A stretch of 64,000 nucleotides of DNA from Erythrophleum ivorense (lineage: Eukaryota > Streptophyta > Magnoliopsida > Fabales > Fabaceae). The stretch covers positions 3,668,001 to 3,732,000 of the forward strand of contig JAIUCV010000001.1 of the NCBI GenBank assembly GCA_026724425.1. The letters run 5' to 3'. Below, piece after piece: positions 49,017 to 61,264 of the stretch. How positions within the stretch are numbered: position 1 is the first letter of the stretch; each line of letters begins with the position of its first letter. The translations under genes and the position numbers were made by a program. Below the pieces are notes generated by a model. The model was given only the letters and a program-made list of their open reading frames with translations, did no database searches and was not told the origin of the DNA.

Positions 49017-52000
49017 CTAAGCATTTTCAGTGCTTCTCTTCAAATCCTCGTTCTCTTTTGTCAGAATGTCAATACGAGATTGGAGAATGTTTATCATGGC
49101 CTGTGCACTCATCATCTCAAACTTCATAGTTTCCCTTTCAACTGAGAGCTTACGAACCTCACCCTGCAAGTGTTGGATGAACTTCAAGCAGCTAGGAGGC
49201 ACAGGTGAGTCGAGATTAGCAGGATCGAATTCCAGCGGCTGAATCGAAGGACTTCCCTTGGGTTCAAGAGATTCAAGTAGAGAAAATTCCACCAATGCAG
49301 ACAAAAAATGTTTTCTTGCCGAAGTGCTGGTAGTTGTGGCGGTGTTTGTAGTTGGGAGTGTTGTTGCAGCTGTTGTTATTATAGATGAGCACGGATCCTG
49401 GCTGTTTCGGGTCGAATGCTCAGGAGCATTTGAATTACTGGAGTTCAAATTATGCCGTCTTCTTTTGTATATTAGTGAGAAGGGCTTTGGATTATCTGTT
49501 TGTGGTGAAGGGTACTCATCCATAGACTTAGAATTGTCCTTTTCGGGTGATGGATACTCGGCCATACTCTCCCTCTTGCAGACAGCAAGAAGATTTTGAG
49601 TTTCAATTGGAAGCTTATTCACATCAAGAGGAGCTTTATTGATGGATTGACTATCCTGAAAGCATGAAACAAAATTAAAAAAGCTTTTAGCACATGAAAG
49701 CTTCAAATTTGTGATGCAATTCTTCAAGCCAGTAATGCATAGTGTACCCCCCCCCCCCCCCCCGGGGATCCAAAATCAATTTGTCCCCTTGTAGTTTAAA
49801 GTCTCATTTAACTCTACTATGCAAAATCCTGTTACCACAAAACAACTCTGATATTTTTGTCATAATTTTAAGAAAAGAAATCACGTGAATTTCAAAATAA
49901 TGAACATTTATATTGTCGAGAGTATATTGCACTTACACCTGGAACAATTTCATAGTCTTTTACAGCTTGTGCTGAGATAAAGCTGACATTTTAAAATTGA
50001 AATTGTTTACTTAATCCTAGCAATGGCTTCAAAACACTATGAAAATGTTCAAGATATAAGTGAAACAAATATTTGACAATGAAAATTTTCATCGTTTTAA
50101 CATCCACAAGATTTAAAAAAAAAAAAAAAACCACAGGAGGCAAACTCATTTTAAGCCACACCATAGGGGGTAAACTGTAATTGACCCATGAATATATGTT
50201 ACAGCATACAAATAAAAACTTGAACAAGCCCATTATGAACCCAGATGTATCAAACAAAAGTTGCGATATGTCCTGTGTTTGATTGATTTTTCTTTTTTTT
50301 TCCCCCCAACACATCGAAGCTATCAAATTTTATTGAAACAAAATTATCTATTTGATTAAGAAATGCTACAACAGCATTTTTCATTGCATGACATACTTTT
50401 TATCTAATGGCAGAAAAATCTCAATGCTGTATAATATCAGGATTTCTCAAACTTGAGAAATAGAAAAGCTGTCACACGTTTTATTGTGATATAGCATACA
50501 GACAATCACAGAGAAAAAAGATAACTGCTCCAACCACTTAAGAAATTTTGCATGTAACTAGACACAAGCACTAAAACGGAGAAATATATAATTCCATGAT
50601 GTATTTAGACTATGAAAATGCAGTAACAAGTTTATTCTGATGTCGTCTACAGACTACAATCACATATATATAGTATATGATAGTTGATGACCAGCAAATT
50701 GAAAATAAAAAAAGGACATGATTTCATGATCAAAAGTTATAGGATCGCCACAAGAACTTCCTTTCTTTGTTTCATTATCATCCTCGCACCAAGCTACTTT
50801 ACAGAATAAATCACTTTCATACCTCATCTTTCATTGAATGTCATTCCTTCACTTCTGCAAAATAAATTATATAGAAGATACATTGTTCAATAGCCTAATA
50901 TTATCTAACAAACCCATGGTAATGTGGATCATGGTCCTCTCATGTGAGGATATCACACGATACTGTCGTTTTAGTTGCATCTTATCATTTATTTTCAAAT
51001 AAAGGCAAATCAATACTTAAAAAAATGCCGCATCAAATGGGAAAAAAAAAAAATCACTGTTTTACTAAGTCAATTTGCAAATTTTTAGAGTCAATATGGG
51101 AGAGTTTAATTGTCATCTGATATAACATCTTTTTAACTGTTGATTTACATTTAACAAAAAGATAAACGGTGAGATGCAACTAAACTAATAGTGCTATGTG
51201 ATATCTCACATGAGAGGATCCCAACCCTAGCAATGTAGGACAAAGGTAAGATTGTAAATTCCAGGGAGAAAATTTGGGGAGGGTAAGGGAAGCGAAGGGA
51301 TTAGAGAAAAAGAAGCAATTCAATAGTAATTTCAATTCCAAATCGAAGATTGACTCTTGAGTACATAACAAGCCCTGAATAGTCAAGCCCAATTAGCCCT
51401 AATAAATATCTAACTTGATAGCCATGTATCCTATTGTTAAACTTAAAGCCAATTTAGTAAATTTTATTAGATAATTAGAGAACCATAAACAACCTGACTG
51501 CATCTTACTAATGAATCCTCAGTCTACATGTACATGATTCTTTTCCATACTAGTGTTCTTTTCACACACCCCATTATTCCTACTCTACTCCATAACATAG
51601 CCAGCATATAAAATCCTGTCAAATGTCCTCACTCAAACGACACTTTGATGTAATTTTACAAATGAGCTAAGCAAACCTAAATCCACGGAGTACGTCAACC
51701 CCCCATTGATTTTTACCATCCTTTTTAAACAAATAATCCAAAACGCTACATTAGTTACTCCTTGGTATTTCATGTCAAGTATGTTCCCCCCCCCCCCCCT
51801 CTCTCTCCTTGGTGTTTGAATGGGTGAGATGTCATAGAATTCTATTAAACCCTCGTTACTGCTTCCATTTACTAATCTCCATGAAGGTTTCCATAGTTCA
51901 AACTCACAATAAACCCTGAATTTTGTCTCATTAATTTATACTAACTCAGTCAAGCATAGGATGCAACAAGGAACTTCATCATGGGTGGTTTTAAACTTTC

Positions 52001-55000
52001 AGTAACATCTTTCATTGCCAAAGCAAAATGAAACAAACTAATTCTTATGGTGAGATCTTAAAGGGTGAAAGTTTGCTTGTTAAACCCCCCTTAGTTGCAA
52101 ATTAATTACTAATACTATATAGGAGAAAAGTTATGTGCAGTTTTTAGATATTTGCTATCAAGTTTTCCCATCAAAAAATGACTAATGGATTTTTTTTTTT
52201 ACAGCTCACCACCACCTAATTGGGTGTTTCAGAAAACTTTCTCTACATTGATGTATTTATTGCAGAACTTGATGGCAAACTTGATGGCAAACACTTATAA
52301 TATTATGCCTAAGTCTAGTCCTACTATATAAATCAAGACCAAATACATAAACTAAACAAGTTTTATAGCAATAGTCAGAAAGTTTTCTTTAGATATCTTC
52401 AATTAAATTTAAAATCACTCAACCACAAATGACACATACTTGCAATATATTTTTAAAGTTGATGAACTTTAGAAAACAGTAAGAACAAATTAAAATTCAC
52501 ATTTGATGAATCTGTGATTCAAATCAAATCACCAGAGATTGATCCAAATACCCAATAAGTTCCACAGAAACAAAACAATGTGGATGTTAACCCTACAACT
52601 GATTACATCAATGATGACATCAAAAGTTTAGTAAATCAGCAATAAACAATTGTCCCCATAGAGCAATGATCATTGATTAACCAAGAGACAAAGTGACAAA
52701 AGAATTAGGTAAAAGGAGGTATCAAGACCAACCAGTATGAATCGCATCCCAGGAAAAAGGCACTGTTAGGTATCCAGATGGATACAAAGAACAAGAGGGT
52801 TTGAATAAAAAATCAAATTCCCTTTCCTTCCTTCCCCCTTCGCCCCACCCCCAAGTATCTATCTATGATCCAACCAATTTTCCCTTCTCGATTTAAGACG
52901 ATTCTTGAAGATAAATCTGGCTCATGACTCTCATGACCAATCAAAGATTTAAGCCAATCCCCCTTTATGGTATTCAGTGCAGAGCAGTTACAAACTATCC
53001 TAGATATCTCATATCTCTCAGCTTTCAAACCCAACTAATAATATCAAGATTTGACTTACCCAATAAAAGCAGACATACACATGCCTTTGACATTATATCT
53101 AAAGTGGGCAGGTGGCTCAGTAAAATAGACTGTTAAATGAAACTTGTTTTGATTGCAAAGGTGGGGCCCCAAGTCACCCGCTGGAAGTCCTATCATCCTA
53201 TTCAACAGGGATATTCTGTTTCGCTTTCCGAAGATGGGGCCCAAATAATGTTTACAGCTTGTAAAACAACTTTTGAAGACTTAAAAAGTAGCAGGATTCA
53301 TCTTCCTAGCAGCATCACAATTCTTTTTCCATCCAATAAGGAAAGACAGAAAGGCCAAATTATCTATCAGGAAATGTAATCCTTCATGTTGCAAAAGCCT
53401 TTTTAAGATAAGAAGTATATGGAAAAAGTAAAAGCAATCAACCATCACATAAGAAGAGCAAAATAAACAAATTGGTAATACTTTTACATTGATTTGGTAT
53501 TGTTCCCACACAACCAAGAAAATTAACTACAATTTTATTTTGCTGATTAGGGCGCAAATCCATCTGTATCTGTCAAGTTCTTGGTCTCATGAAAGGGGTA
53601 TGAAAGAAAACACAACATTAATTCCTATCTAAGGCGAACACACGCAGCAAGCCTAAAATGGGAAATAGAGAGCAAACGCCAAAACAACAGGTGGCATAAG
53701 ATGGAAATATCCTGACAAATTTTTTTGGTCTACTCAAGTTGTCATTTTAATTCATGATTGAAGCCCACAACTTTTCAGTATTTTTCATGTTATTAATCGT
53801 TCTTTCACAAAATCATGCAGAAGTACTTTGATAAATTCAAACAACCAATAAATGAGTCTCTCAGTGAATCTGTAAAATTTACGATCCAATATCCATGCAA
53901 AGTTTATAGGGAAACTACATTTTAAACACCCCCTGGGGCGGCAGAACTAAGACCTAATTAAAAAATTAGTACATGAACTTTAAAATATAACAACTTTAAA
54001 TTGTTACATTTTAAAGTTTTTGTACCAATTTTGTAGTGCAAGGAGGTAAAACGTACTTTCCCCAAGTCATATAACTACATTAGATCAGATAATTTTCTTG
54101 GAAAGAACAAACCTGGACAACATTACTTCCTTCAATACATCCAACATGACCATTGCCTTCAATAAATGGACGACGGACAGCTGTAGCTACATGTACGGGC
54201 TCAGCCCCTGGAATCAGAGCCGATGCATCATCCCATTCTTCCTCAATGAAAGGTGCATATCGTTGACCATTCGGAGGTCCTATGTTATTTTTGTGAAATA
54301 CTCTACACAAAACATATGCATCCTTTTCCACCCAGCAGAGAAATGTGTTAAAAACAAAAGGTGAAACTATGATTGAGATACAATAACAACGTCCATCTAC
54401 CATATTTTTGGAAACAAAACAATACAGAGCTGTTTGCTTGCTCGGAAGGGAACTGAATAAGAAATAACTTCAAACTTCTGCATCCGAGAGTTCCGCACTT
54501 AGGGAACCAAATTACTAAGCTCCTTATTTTACCAACATCAAATGATTGGTTCAAATGAGGAGATCCCTTTTTTGTTACTAAGGAAAAGGGCATAATTTAG
54601 ACAGTTTAAGCTCTCATCTCAAGCTTCATTTTCTACATTTTTATTCTTGAGACAACAACATTAAGCAAATTTAACTATGATCTCACCTGGGTGGATCCAA
54701 TTCCAGCTCTTTCCAGCTCTTCATCAACAAGTCTGTACTCATGCATAACCCAATTAGTACGCTTACCATCTGGAGCCCTTCCACTATGAAATACCAAAGT
54801 TTTCTTCAGCCCCACGGTCCTCTGTTCATGCGTCACTGGGCGATCATTCCCAGTGGCTTTCCAGTACCCTTTGCTCGTAGCCCTGTTCATCCTCCCTCCA
54901 TTACCGTATTTCTTGTCCAATGCACTAAAAAAATACCATTCTTGGTCCCTCGTCTTCAACCTCGACTTATCTGAACAACCATTCGTCCCCCCATCACCAC

Positions 55001-55497
55001 GATAAAAAATAAGAAGGTAAAAACAGCACATACCCAGAAGTGTATCAGAAAAAGGGACAAGTACCCACGAAATTTTCACACAAATAAGAACACCCATTTC
55101 GAGAAAATCCAATCTTACAGCGTCAAAACCCCAATACAGGAAAAAGGCTTTAAAATTGAAAAAAAGAAAAAAAAAAAACTCTTCAGTCTCTTTCACACAC
55201 AAATAAAATACAGAGGTAAAAAAATTTGGGAAAAAAGAAAAGGGAGTGACCTGCTAGGTCCCAAGGCTCGCTTCTGTAAATGTCGACCTCAGAGATTGCA
55301 TCAAATCGGAAGGCTTTTCCACAAACCTTACGCTTAAGGTAGTAAATAACGAGTTCCTCATCAGTTGGGTGGAAACGAAATCCAGGAGCAAGTGATGTAG
55401 GAGGAGCTTGTGGTGCTACTACTGGTGATGTTGGATTCGTTGTTGTTGTGACTACTGGGGCTGGTGGAGCTGGAAGTGGCAACGTCTCGCGGCCCAT
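49017..55497 (-). CDS. NAC050: NAC transcription factor (NAC050/NAC052 type)
   Basis: Four minus-strand exons (55497-55251, 54970-54687, 54322-54113, 49655-49017; GT-AG) give 459 aa, close to the Arabidopsis proteins. A Pro/Thr-rich N-terminal extension (residues about 6-34) precedes the NAC domain (about 35-185): SLAPGFRFHPTDEELVIYYL, RDQEWYFFSALDKKYGNG, NRATSKGYWKATGNDRP, GLKKTLVFHSGRAPDGKRT, NWVMHEYRLVDEELERAG, DAYVLCRVFHKNNIGPPNG. The C-terminus holds a basic KRRRH patch, a low-complexity Thr/Ala/Ser run, and a coiled coil (about 412-456, with KLSVERETMKFEMMSAQAM) that matches NAC050/NAC052 closely. In Arabidopsis these act as repressors with the histone demethylase JMJ14; a similar role is inferred. 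There is no membrane helix, unlike its neighbour. Intron 3 is about 4.46 kb and separates the DNA-binding half from the regulatory half. The ATG at 55497 is a genuine ATG just before GRETLPLPAPP. Confidence 0.94.
49656..54112 (-). other. Large intron 3 of the NAC050-like gene
   Basis: The intron is 4.46 kb and lies between phase-0 exons. It contains C homopolymer runs near 49746-49763 and 51786-51799 but no recognised gene or transposon protein. A coding exon inside it cannot be excluded, but the phase is consistent without one. Confidence 0.7.
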
Positions 55498-57180
55498 AAG
55501 GGGGTGAGAGTGAAGAAGAAGAAGGTGGGTATGGAGATTAGGGCTTCTGGTGGTGAAGTTGCCGAAGCAAAACGGAAAAGATGGGTCTTTGATTGAGGGT
55601 CAAGCAACAAAAGAGGGGTACCTTCAATGACAAGAAATTCTCACTTCGTGGCTGCCAGGGATTAATTTTTCCTTATAAATACAAAATAAAAAGAAAGAGA
55701 GAAAGAAAATAAAAAGGGAATCGCTTTTGGTTGGATTACGTTACTGTAAAATGCGACAGAAATGGCAGGCACTGATTCAACAAACCCATTCACGGAAGCC
55801 ACATAATTGGATTTTCTTTCACTGTAAAAAAAAAAAAGAATAAATAAATATATTTGGAAGTAAATAACCGGGATGCTTTTTTTTCCCCCTCCCCATTTGT
55901 GCAAGAACAGTTTTTTTATGAGGATTAGGGACCATTTTGGAGATGACTTGCTATCTCTAGCCAATCCGATTGTTGTTTATCTTTTTTGGAAGTGGAAAGT
56001 GGGAATTTAGAGAATGAAGTAAAATTATGCATGGAACACAAATGGTAACATGAAAGAAAAGAACAAATCTTACTTTATACCTTGGTTTTGGTCATTAAAA
56101 ATACATTTCATTCATGTTTTGGTGTATGCTCAAATTCGTTATGTTTTATCTTTGCCCATAGTTGTTCCAAAATTATTGATTAGGTTGATAATGATATGCT
56201 TGAGATCTTAAAAGGTTAAGCAAAAATATAACTCAAAAAATTATCTTTAAAAATTTTTTATCTTAAAAAAAAAGGCTATTCAACTAACAAGAGAAATAAG
56301 AGTGTAGGCCTGATAAAAGATGAAGCTCATTGCTTGTTTCTCTATCCCTCTTACATAATATAAAATATTGTAAAGGATTCAATTGAATTTTTCACTAAAA
56401 ATTAAAAAATTCTTAATTTTAATATTTTGTTGGACGCATCTTCTAAGACTTCAACGTCATAGGGATATGAATATTATCAAAATAATAATTTACATACACA
56501 AAATGATTGAAATGAGTAAAATATCTTTATTATTATATTGTATTAACATTAATAAAAAAGTATCAATGTTATATTCACCATAAAAAATGATAATTTTGAA
56601 TTTTGGAAACCCCATCTTAAATTAACCTATAAAAATACAGAAAAGTAAACATTTTATTAGAACGAGATTCTATTTTTAATACATGGATATAAATGCATGC
56701 ATTTTACCATTTTTTTTATTAAGCGTCTCAACAAATTTTAATTTTGATTAGGCAAATACTATAATAAAATTAGTGCCACTCTGATTTTTGGAAATAAAAT
56801 AAATTGGCACATCTAACTCCAAAACTACAAGTACTCATTTTTTTAGAAATTAATGTGAATACATTTATATGAAGATATAAAATTAAAAAAAATAGAACTA
56901 CGTTCATGTATAGAATTTAAAAATAGAAAAAACTTATACAGAGATACTTATATATTTATTATTAAATTTTTTAATTAAAATATAACAAATTTATGATTCT
57001 CTAATACTACTAGGACAACTATATAATTTTTACAAATAATTATATGATTCTCTAATTAAATTATACAATTATCATAGTATTATTAAAAAATCATATATTT
57101 GTCATATTTTAATTAAATAATCTGATAGTAAAAGTATAAGAAGCTATATCTAACTATAATTTTTTAAGAATTTATATGTC
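55498..57180. other. Upstream region of the NAC050-like gene and AT-rich intergenic DNA
   Basis: Roughly the first 150 bases are the CT-rich leader on the minus strand. No gene was seen further upstream. Confidence 0.5.
56950..57130 (-). mobile_element. Palindromic AT-rich repeat family C, copy 2
   Basis: The left half (TTTTTTAATTAAAATATAAC) and the right half on the opposite strand (TTTAATTAAAATATGAC) fold back on each other. The reverse complement matches 3440-3680 over more than 100 bases. Confidence 0.5.
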
Positions 57181-58084
57181 TACTAGCAGATAGGATTTAT
57201 CAAAGGACGAGCAAAAACTCACCCAAAATACTAAAAGCTTTCGGTAAATTATTTTTGTTAAATGAGTTAACTCGTGTGTTAGAAATTAAAAGAGGAGCAT
57301 AAACCTATTTGTTGGGGGTCATATTAAAAATTGTTATTTGTCCTTTTGAATTCTTAAGAATATCCTAGTCACAGCATTTATAAAAGAATTTTACACCACA
57401 AATAATTATATATTTTGGGATGTAATAGTAGGGTGATGCTTCTGTGATTATGTAATTCGTAATCACACAACAATTGTTTTTTGGGCCAATCACAACAATT
57501 TATTAAATATAGATACCAAAATTGCAAGAATACCTTCACCAAGCACCTTTTTTCTTCTTTTTTTTCTTTCTCCAAAAGAAAACAACATATCAATAATTAA
57601 TAACAGAATGTTACATACCAACTTATCAGAGTGTGTAATGTATACACCCTAAGGTTATACAACTTTAACAAGGATATATTCTGAAATACTAGACACCTTA
57701 ACTTCATTTGCGTGTGTCATTCTTGCCCAAGAATGTTGTTAATATTTTCTCTATCATTCCAATGTCTCTAAAGGAATAGATACCTTGACCTCATAATCTA
57801 ATAACTTAGAATTGAGATGAAAAAACATCTTAAAGAACAACATAACAGTTTAGATAAGAGCAATTCCTAGAGATTAAAACAGTTGCATAAAATTAACTAA
57901 GTTAAAGTATCCAAATTTTGTCCTTGATACTCGTCAAGGACATGTGTTTTAATTGGCCATATAATTTGCTTAAAGATTTTTCTTCGAACAATCATCAAAT
58001 GAATTCTTATATTATCCCAAGAAAAAAAAGTTGTGAAACGTGCAACTAATTTTTTCATCCAAAAATTCTCCGATCACTATCTTT

Positions 58085-58265
58085 TTTTTTTAAGTTTAAC
58101 CATTTGATTTGTTTTATATCTTTATGATAGATGTGTTTAGGATATATAATTAAGAAAAAAAATCTAGAAGAGCAATATCAATTTGCTGATTTTTAATTAA
58201 TCTTGCAAAGAATGTAATGGCCAAATATATTTTTAAATCCTTATCTAATATTTTTAGGGATAAAG
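58085..58265. repeat. Repeat M, copy 1
   Basis: It contains TTATATC(T)(T)TATGATAGATG, GATATATAATTAAGAAAAAA, GATTTTTAATTAAT and AATGGCCAAAT, in the order found at 59875-60140 and 63730-64000. Confidence 0.5.
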
Positions 58266-58640
58266 ATACATGATATGGGGCTTATAGAGACACTAGTCTC
58301 ATGGGCTGAAAACAATTCATTCTACGTTACTAAGACTCACTTAATAAAAGAGACATCACAAAATCTAAGACCAAGCAATAAATGGCACTAATTCCTAAAT
58401 ATATAAAGATGCAAATCTTGAAATATAAGGAAAAGACTTTTACAACTAGCTATTGTCTCTAAAAAAATAGATATCACATCTCAAGTATATACAACACATA
58501 ATAGCAAATATAAATAATCCTTATTTCTCCTCTTAGCTAATAGAGGAGATTCATTGTATCCCATTTTAAGAATTAAGCAATATAAAACTCTTAGCCTGAG
58601 TTAAGTTTTTTCATTAATGCCATACTTTCAATGTTGACAT
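58245..58640. repeat. Direct repeat L, copy 1
   Basis: It shares ordered motifs with 59165-59560: CTAGTCTTATAGAC-like, CTAGGACCAAGCGATAA-like, ATATCACATC, ATTTCTCCTCTTA and TTGGCTTGAATTAAGC-like words. The copies are well diverged, so the duplication is old. An LTR pair is possible but no primer site was seen. Confidence 0.5.
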
Positions 58641-59164
58641 CTGGTGTGCCAAATAAGGGTTTTGCGTTCTAAAACTTGAACTCATTAGTCATTCAAGACA
58701 CATGCCCCAAATAAGGTAGAATCATTCCAACAATTAAAACAACAACTAAAACACACAAGAGTGTGGAGCAGAACACGTGCTAAGAAATGTAGCCCAGCCA
58801 TTTCCTCCCTTCAAGATGGCAAGAACAAACACTACGATGTCTGAAACCACCGAAATATGCAAAGCCTAACAAATTTTCAAATCTTAACTAAAGCTGGATT
58901 GGTTGACAACATCAACACCTTAGTGCAAGAAGATAACGCTCCTAACCTTACTAGAGTAGTGTTGATAAACAACCCCCTTAACCTGAATTTGCTCGATCCA
59001 GCCATGGCAAGCGTGAATAAGTAAATTCCTTTTTAAGGAAGAAAGATATTATTAAAAATCTCAATCTTCACCAAGATGACAAAAGTAATGCAATTGTCCA
59101 AATTTCAAAATAAAAAACTTAAAAATACACTACAAAGCCTGCTTAACTTAAGACTTTGCAAATG

Positions 59165-59560
59165 AATTAAGAGACAAGTATTATGGGAATCTTATAAACA
59201 TACTAGTCTTATAGACTTAAAATGACAGCCTACATTGTCAAGATCCACTTAACAATGGAGACGTCCTGAAACTCTAGGACCAAGCGATAACTAACACTAA
59301 TATGTAAGTATTCAAAGACATAAACCCTAAAATACAAAGACAAAACTTCTACAATCATCTGCAATCCCTAGAAATAGTTATCACATCCTAAGTATGCACA
59401 ACATATACTAACAGTTACAAACGGCCCATATTTCTCCTCTTAAACAAGAGAATAAATATATTACATCTCATTTTAAAAATTAAACAATACAAAGTTTTTG
59501 GCTTGAATTAAGCTTCTTTATTCTTTCTTTGTCAAACCTTCCATGCCAACAATACCCACA
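59165..59560. repeat. Direct repeat L, copy 2
   Basis: It is the partner of the repeat at 58245-58640, about 525 bases apart, in the same orientation. The segment between them has no coding capacity that I can recognise. Confidence 0.5.
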
Positions 59561-59874
59561 TTTTTTTAACAGAAAAAATAGTAATGAGGATATGTTATTT
59601 CACCATTATCAATTAGAACGTTAGTAGTATGCACAAGATTTTTATTTAACCCCACACCTACACCATTTAAATTCGTAATACACATGTCTATTACTTTACT
59701 GTATATATTAACAGTTAGGACGTGTCGAAGGGCGAGCAAAAGTTTACCTAAAATATTGAAAGCTTTCATTGATTTTTTTTTCCCCAAATCAATCAATTGT
59801 GTGTTAGAGATGAAGAGTCACATGGATGAAAAAAGGAATTAGACTGGCCAATTCAATACATCCATTGTTTTTTT

Positions 59875-60140
59875 TTTTTTTAAGTTCAACCAAACAATTT
59901 GCTTTATATCCGTATGATAGATGCGTTTTAGATATATAATTAAGAAAAAAATTCATCAGTTCCGTGATTTTAATTAATATTGCAGGGAATGTGATGACAA
60001 AATGCATTTGTAAATCTGTTTTTAATATTCTTCAATCACCCATTTTTTCTCTCTAGGGCAAAGTCTTTAACCACTTTTCTTTCGTTACATAAGAAATTCT
60101 TAGCTTGAGAAAGAGGAGTAGAAAAAAAGCTAAGCCAGAG
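59875..60140. repeat. Repeat M, copy 2
   Basis: It has the same words as copy 1 and extends further right with CTTCAATCACCCATTTTTTC and TCTAGGGCAAAG, which are also found in copy 3. Confidence 0.55.
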
Positions 60141-61233
60141 AGCAAACTCAAAACATAAAACTTAATTTTGAGACATAAGATTGATTCCACGCCAACTATC
60201 ACAACCACTCATTTGTTTCAAAGATGAAACACATGTTGTCCCCCATTATTTGTATATCACTTTAATCAAAGCACAACTTTGTACAACTATGTAATGATGT
60301 ATTTCTGAAAAACATTAGTGACTACTGTGGGATTGGGCATGTCATGTTTTAGAAAATAAATATAAATGGCAAGTGAGTAATTGTCAACGGAAAAAAGTAG
60401 TCTTGCTAAATTTTTTACATTTTATGATAAATTTATCAATAAGCTATTTTATTTGAAAAAAAAAAACTTTGGAGTGGCCTGAGGAGTCCCAAAATAAAAC
60501 ACTTGATCGACCCGAGCCCAATAATTTAGACAGCCTTTTTGAATTGATCATCCTGAACTACGTCTTGTAATCCTACTGCATATTATAATTTTTTTTTAAG
60601 TTGGTAGTGAAAAATAAATAAATAGACAATGAATTAAACTTATTATTTAAATATGTGTTATTGTCTATTTTGCACTGAAATCAAAATTATTAATTTCAAA
60701 AAATAAAAATAAAAAATCCAAATCCAATCCTATTCATTGTCACTTATGTCAGCATGGTCACGCCCACCTTCCTGTCCTACATTCATCACCTTACTTCATT
60801 TTTACCAATGAACATTTTAATTTATACTTTTTGGTTACAAGTTATCCATAAATAATTAATAGATAAGATTTTATTATTTTGTTAGTGTCATATTGCTTTT
60901 CTAAATATTTTATTTAAATTTAAAGTGGTTATTTAATTTTTTTCTTTTATTTTTTAGATAATTATAAGATAAAATGACAGTCACATAAAATAATATTAGT
61001 TTAATACCATTTTTTAATTTGATCTTACTTTAATTTTTTAATGAAATTCTAATACAAGCATATTATTAATTGTGCTTTATTCAATATATATACATATTGA
61101 GCATGCACGTTAGTCTTGGTTGATATATACCCATTGAAAATTCTGTAATATATACGTATCGAATTCAAGATGCATCTAGGCATGGATACTAGTACTATTA
61201 GAGACTCAGGGAGGTATTTCCATATAATTTTAG

Positions 61234-61264
<31 letters not shown>

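Noticed and set aside
49258..49599. Plus-strand frame over the NAC050-like last exon
   Set aside because: It is antisense to a conserved coding exon.
58245..59560. Complete LTR retrotransposon
   Set aside because: The direct repeats could be LTRs, but there is no primer site, polypurine tract or coding sequence between them.
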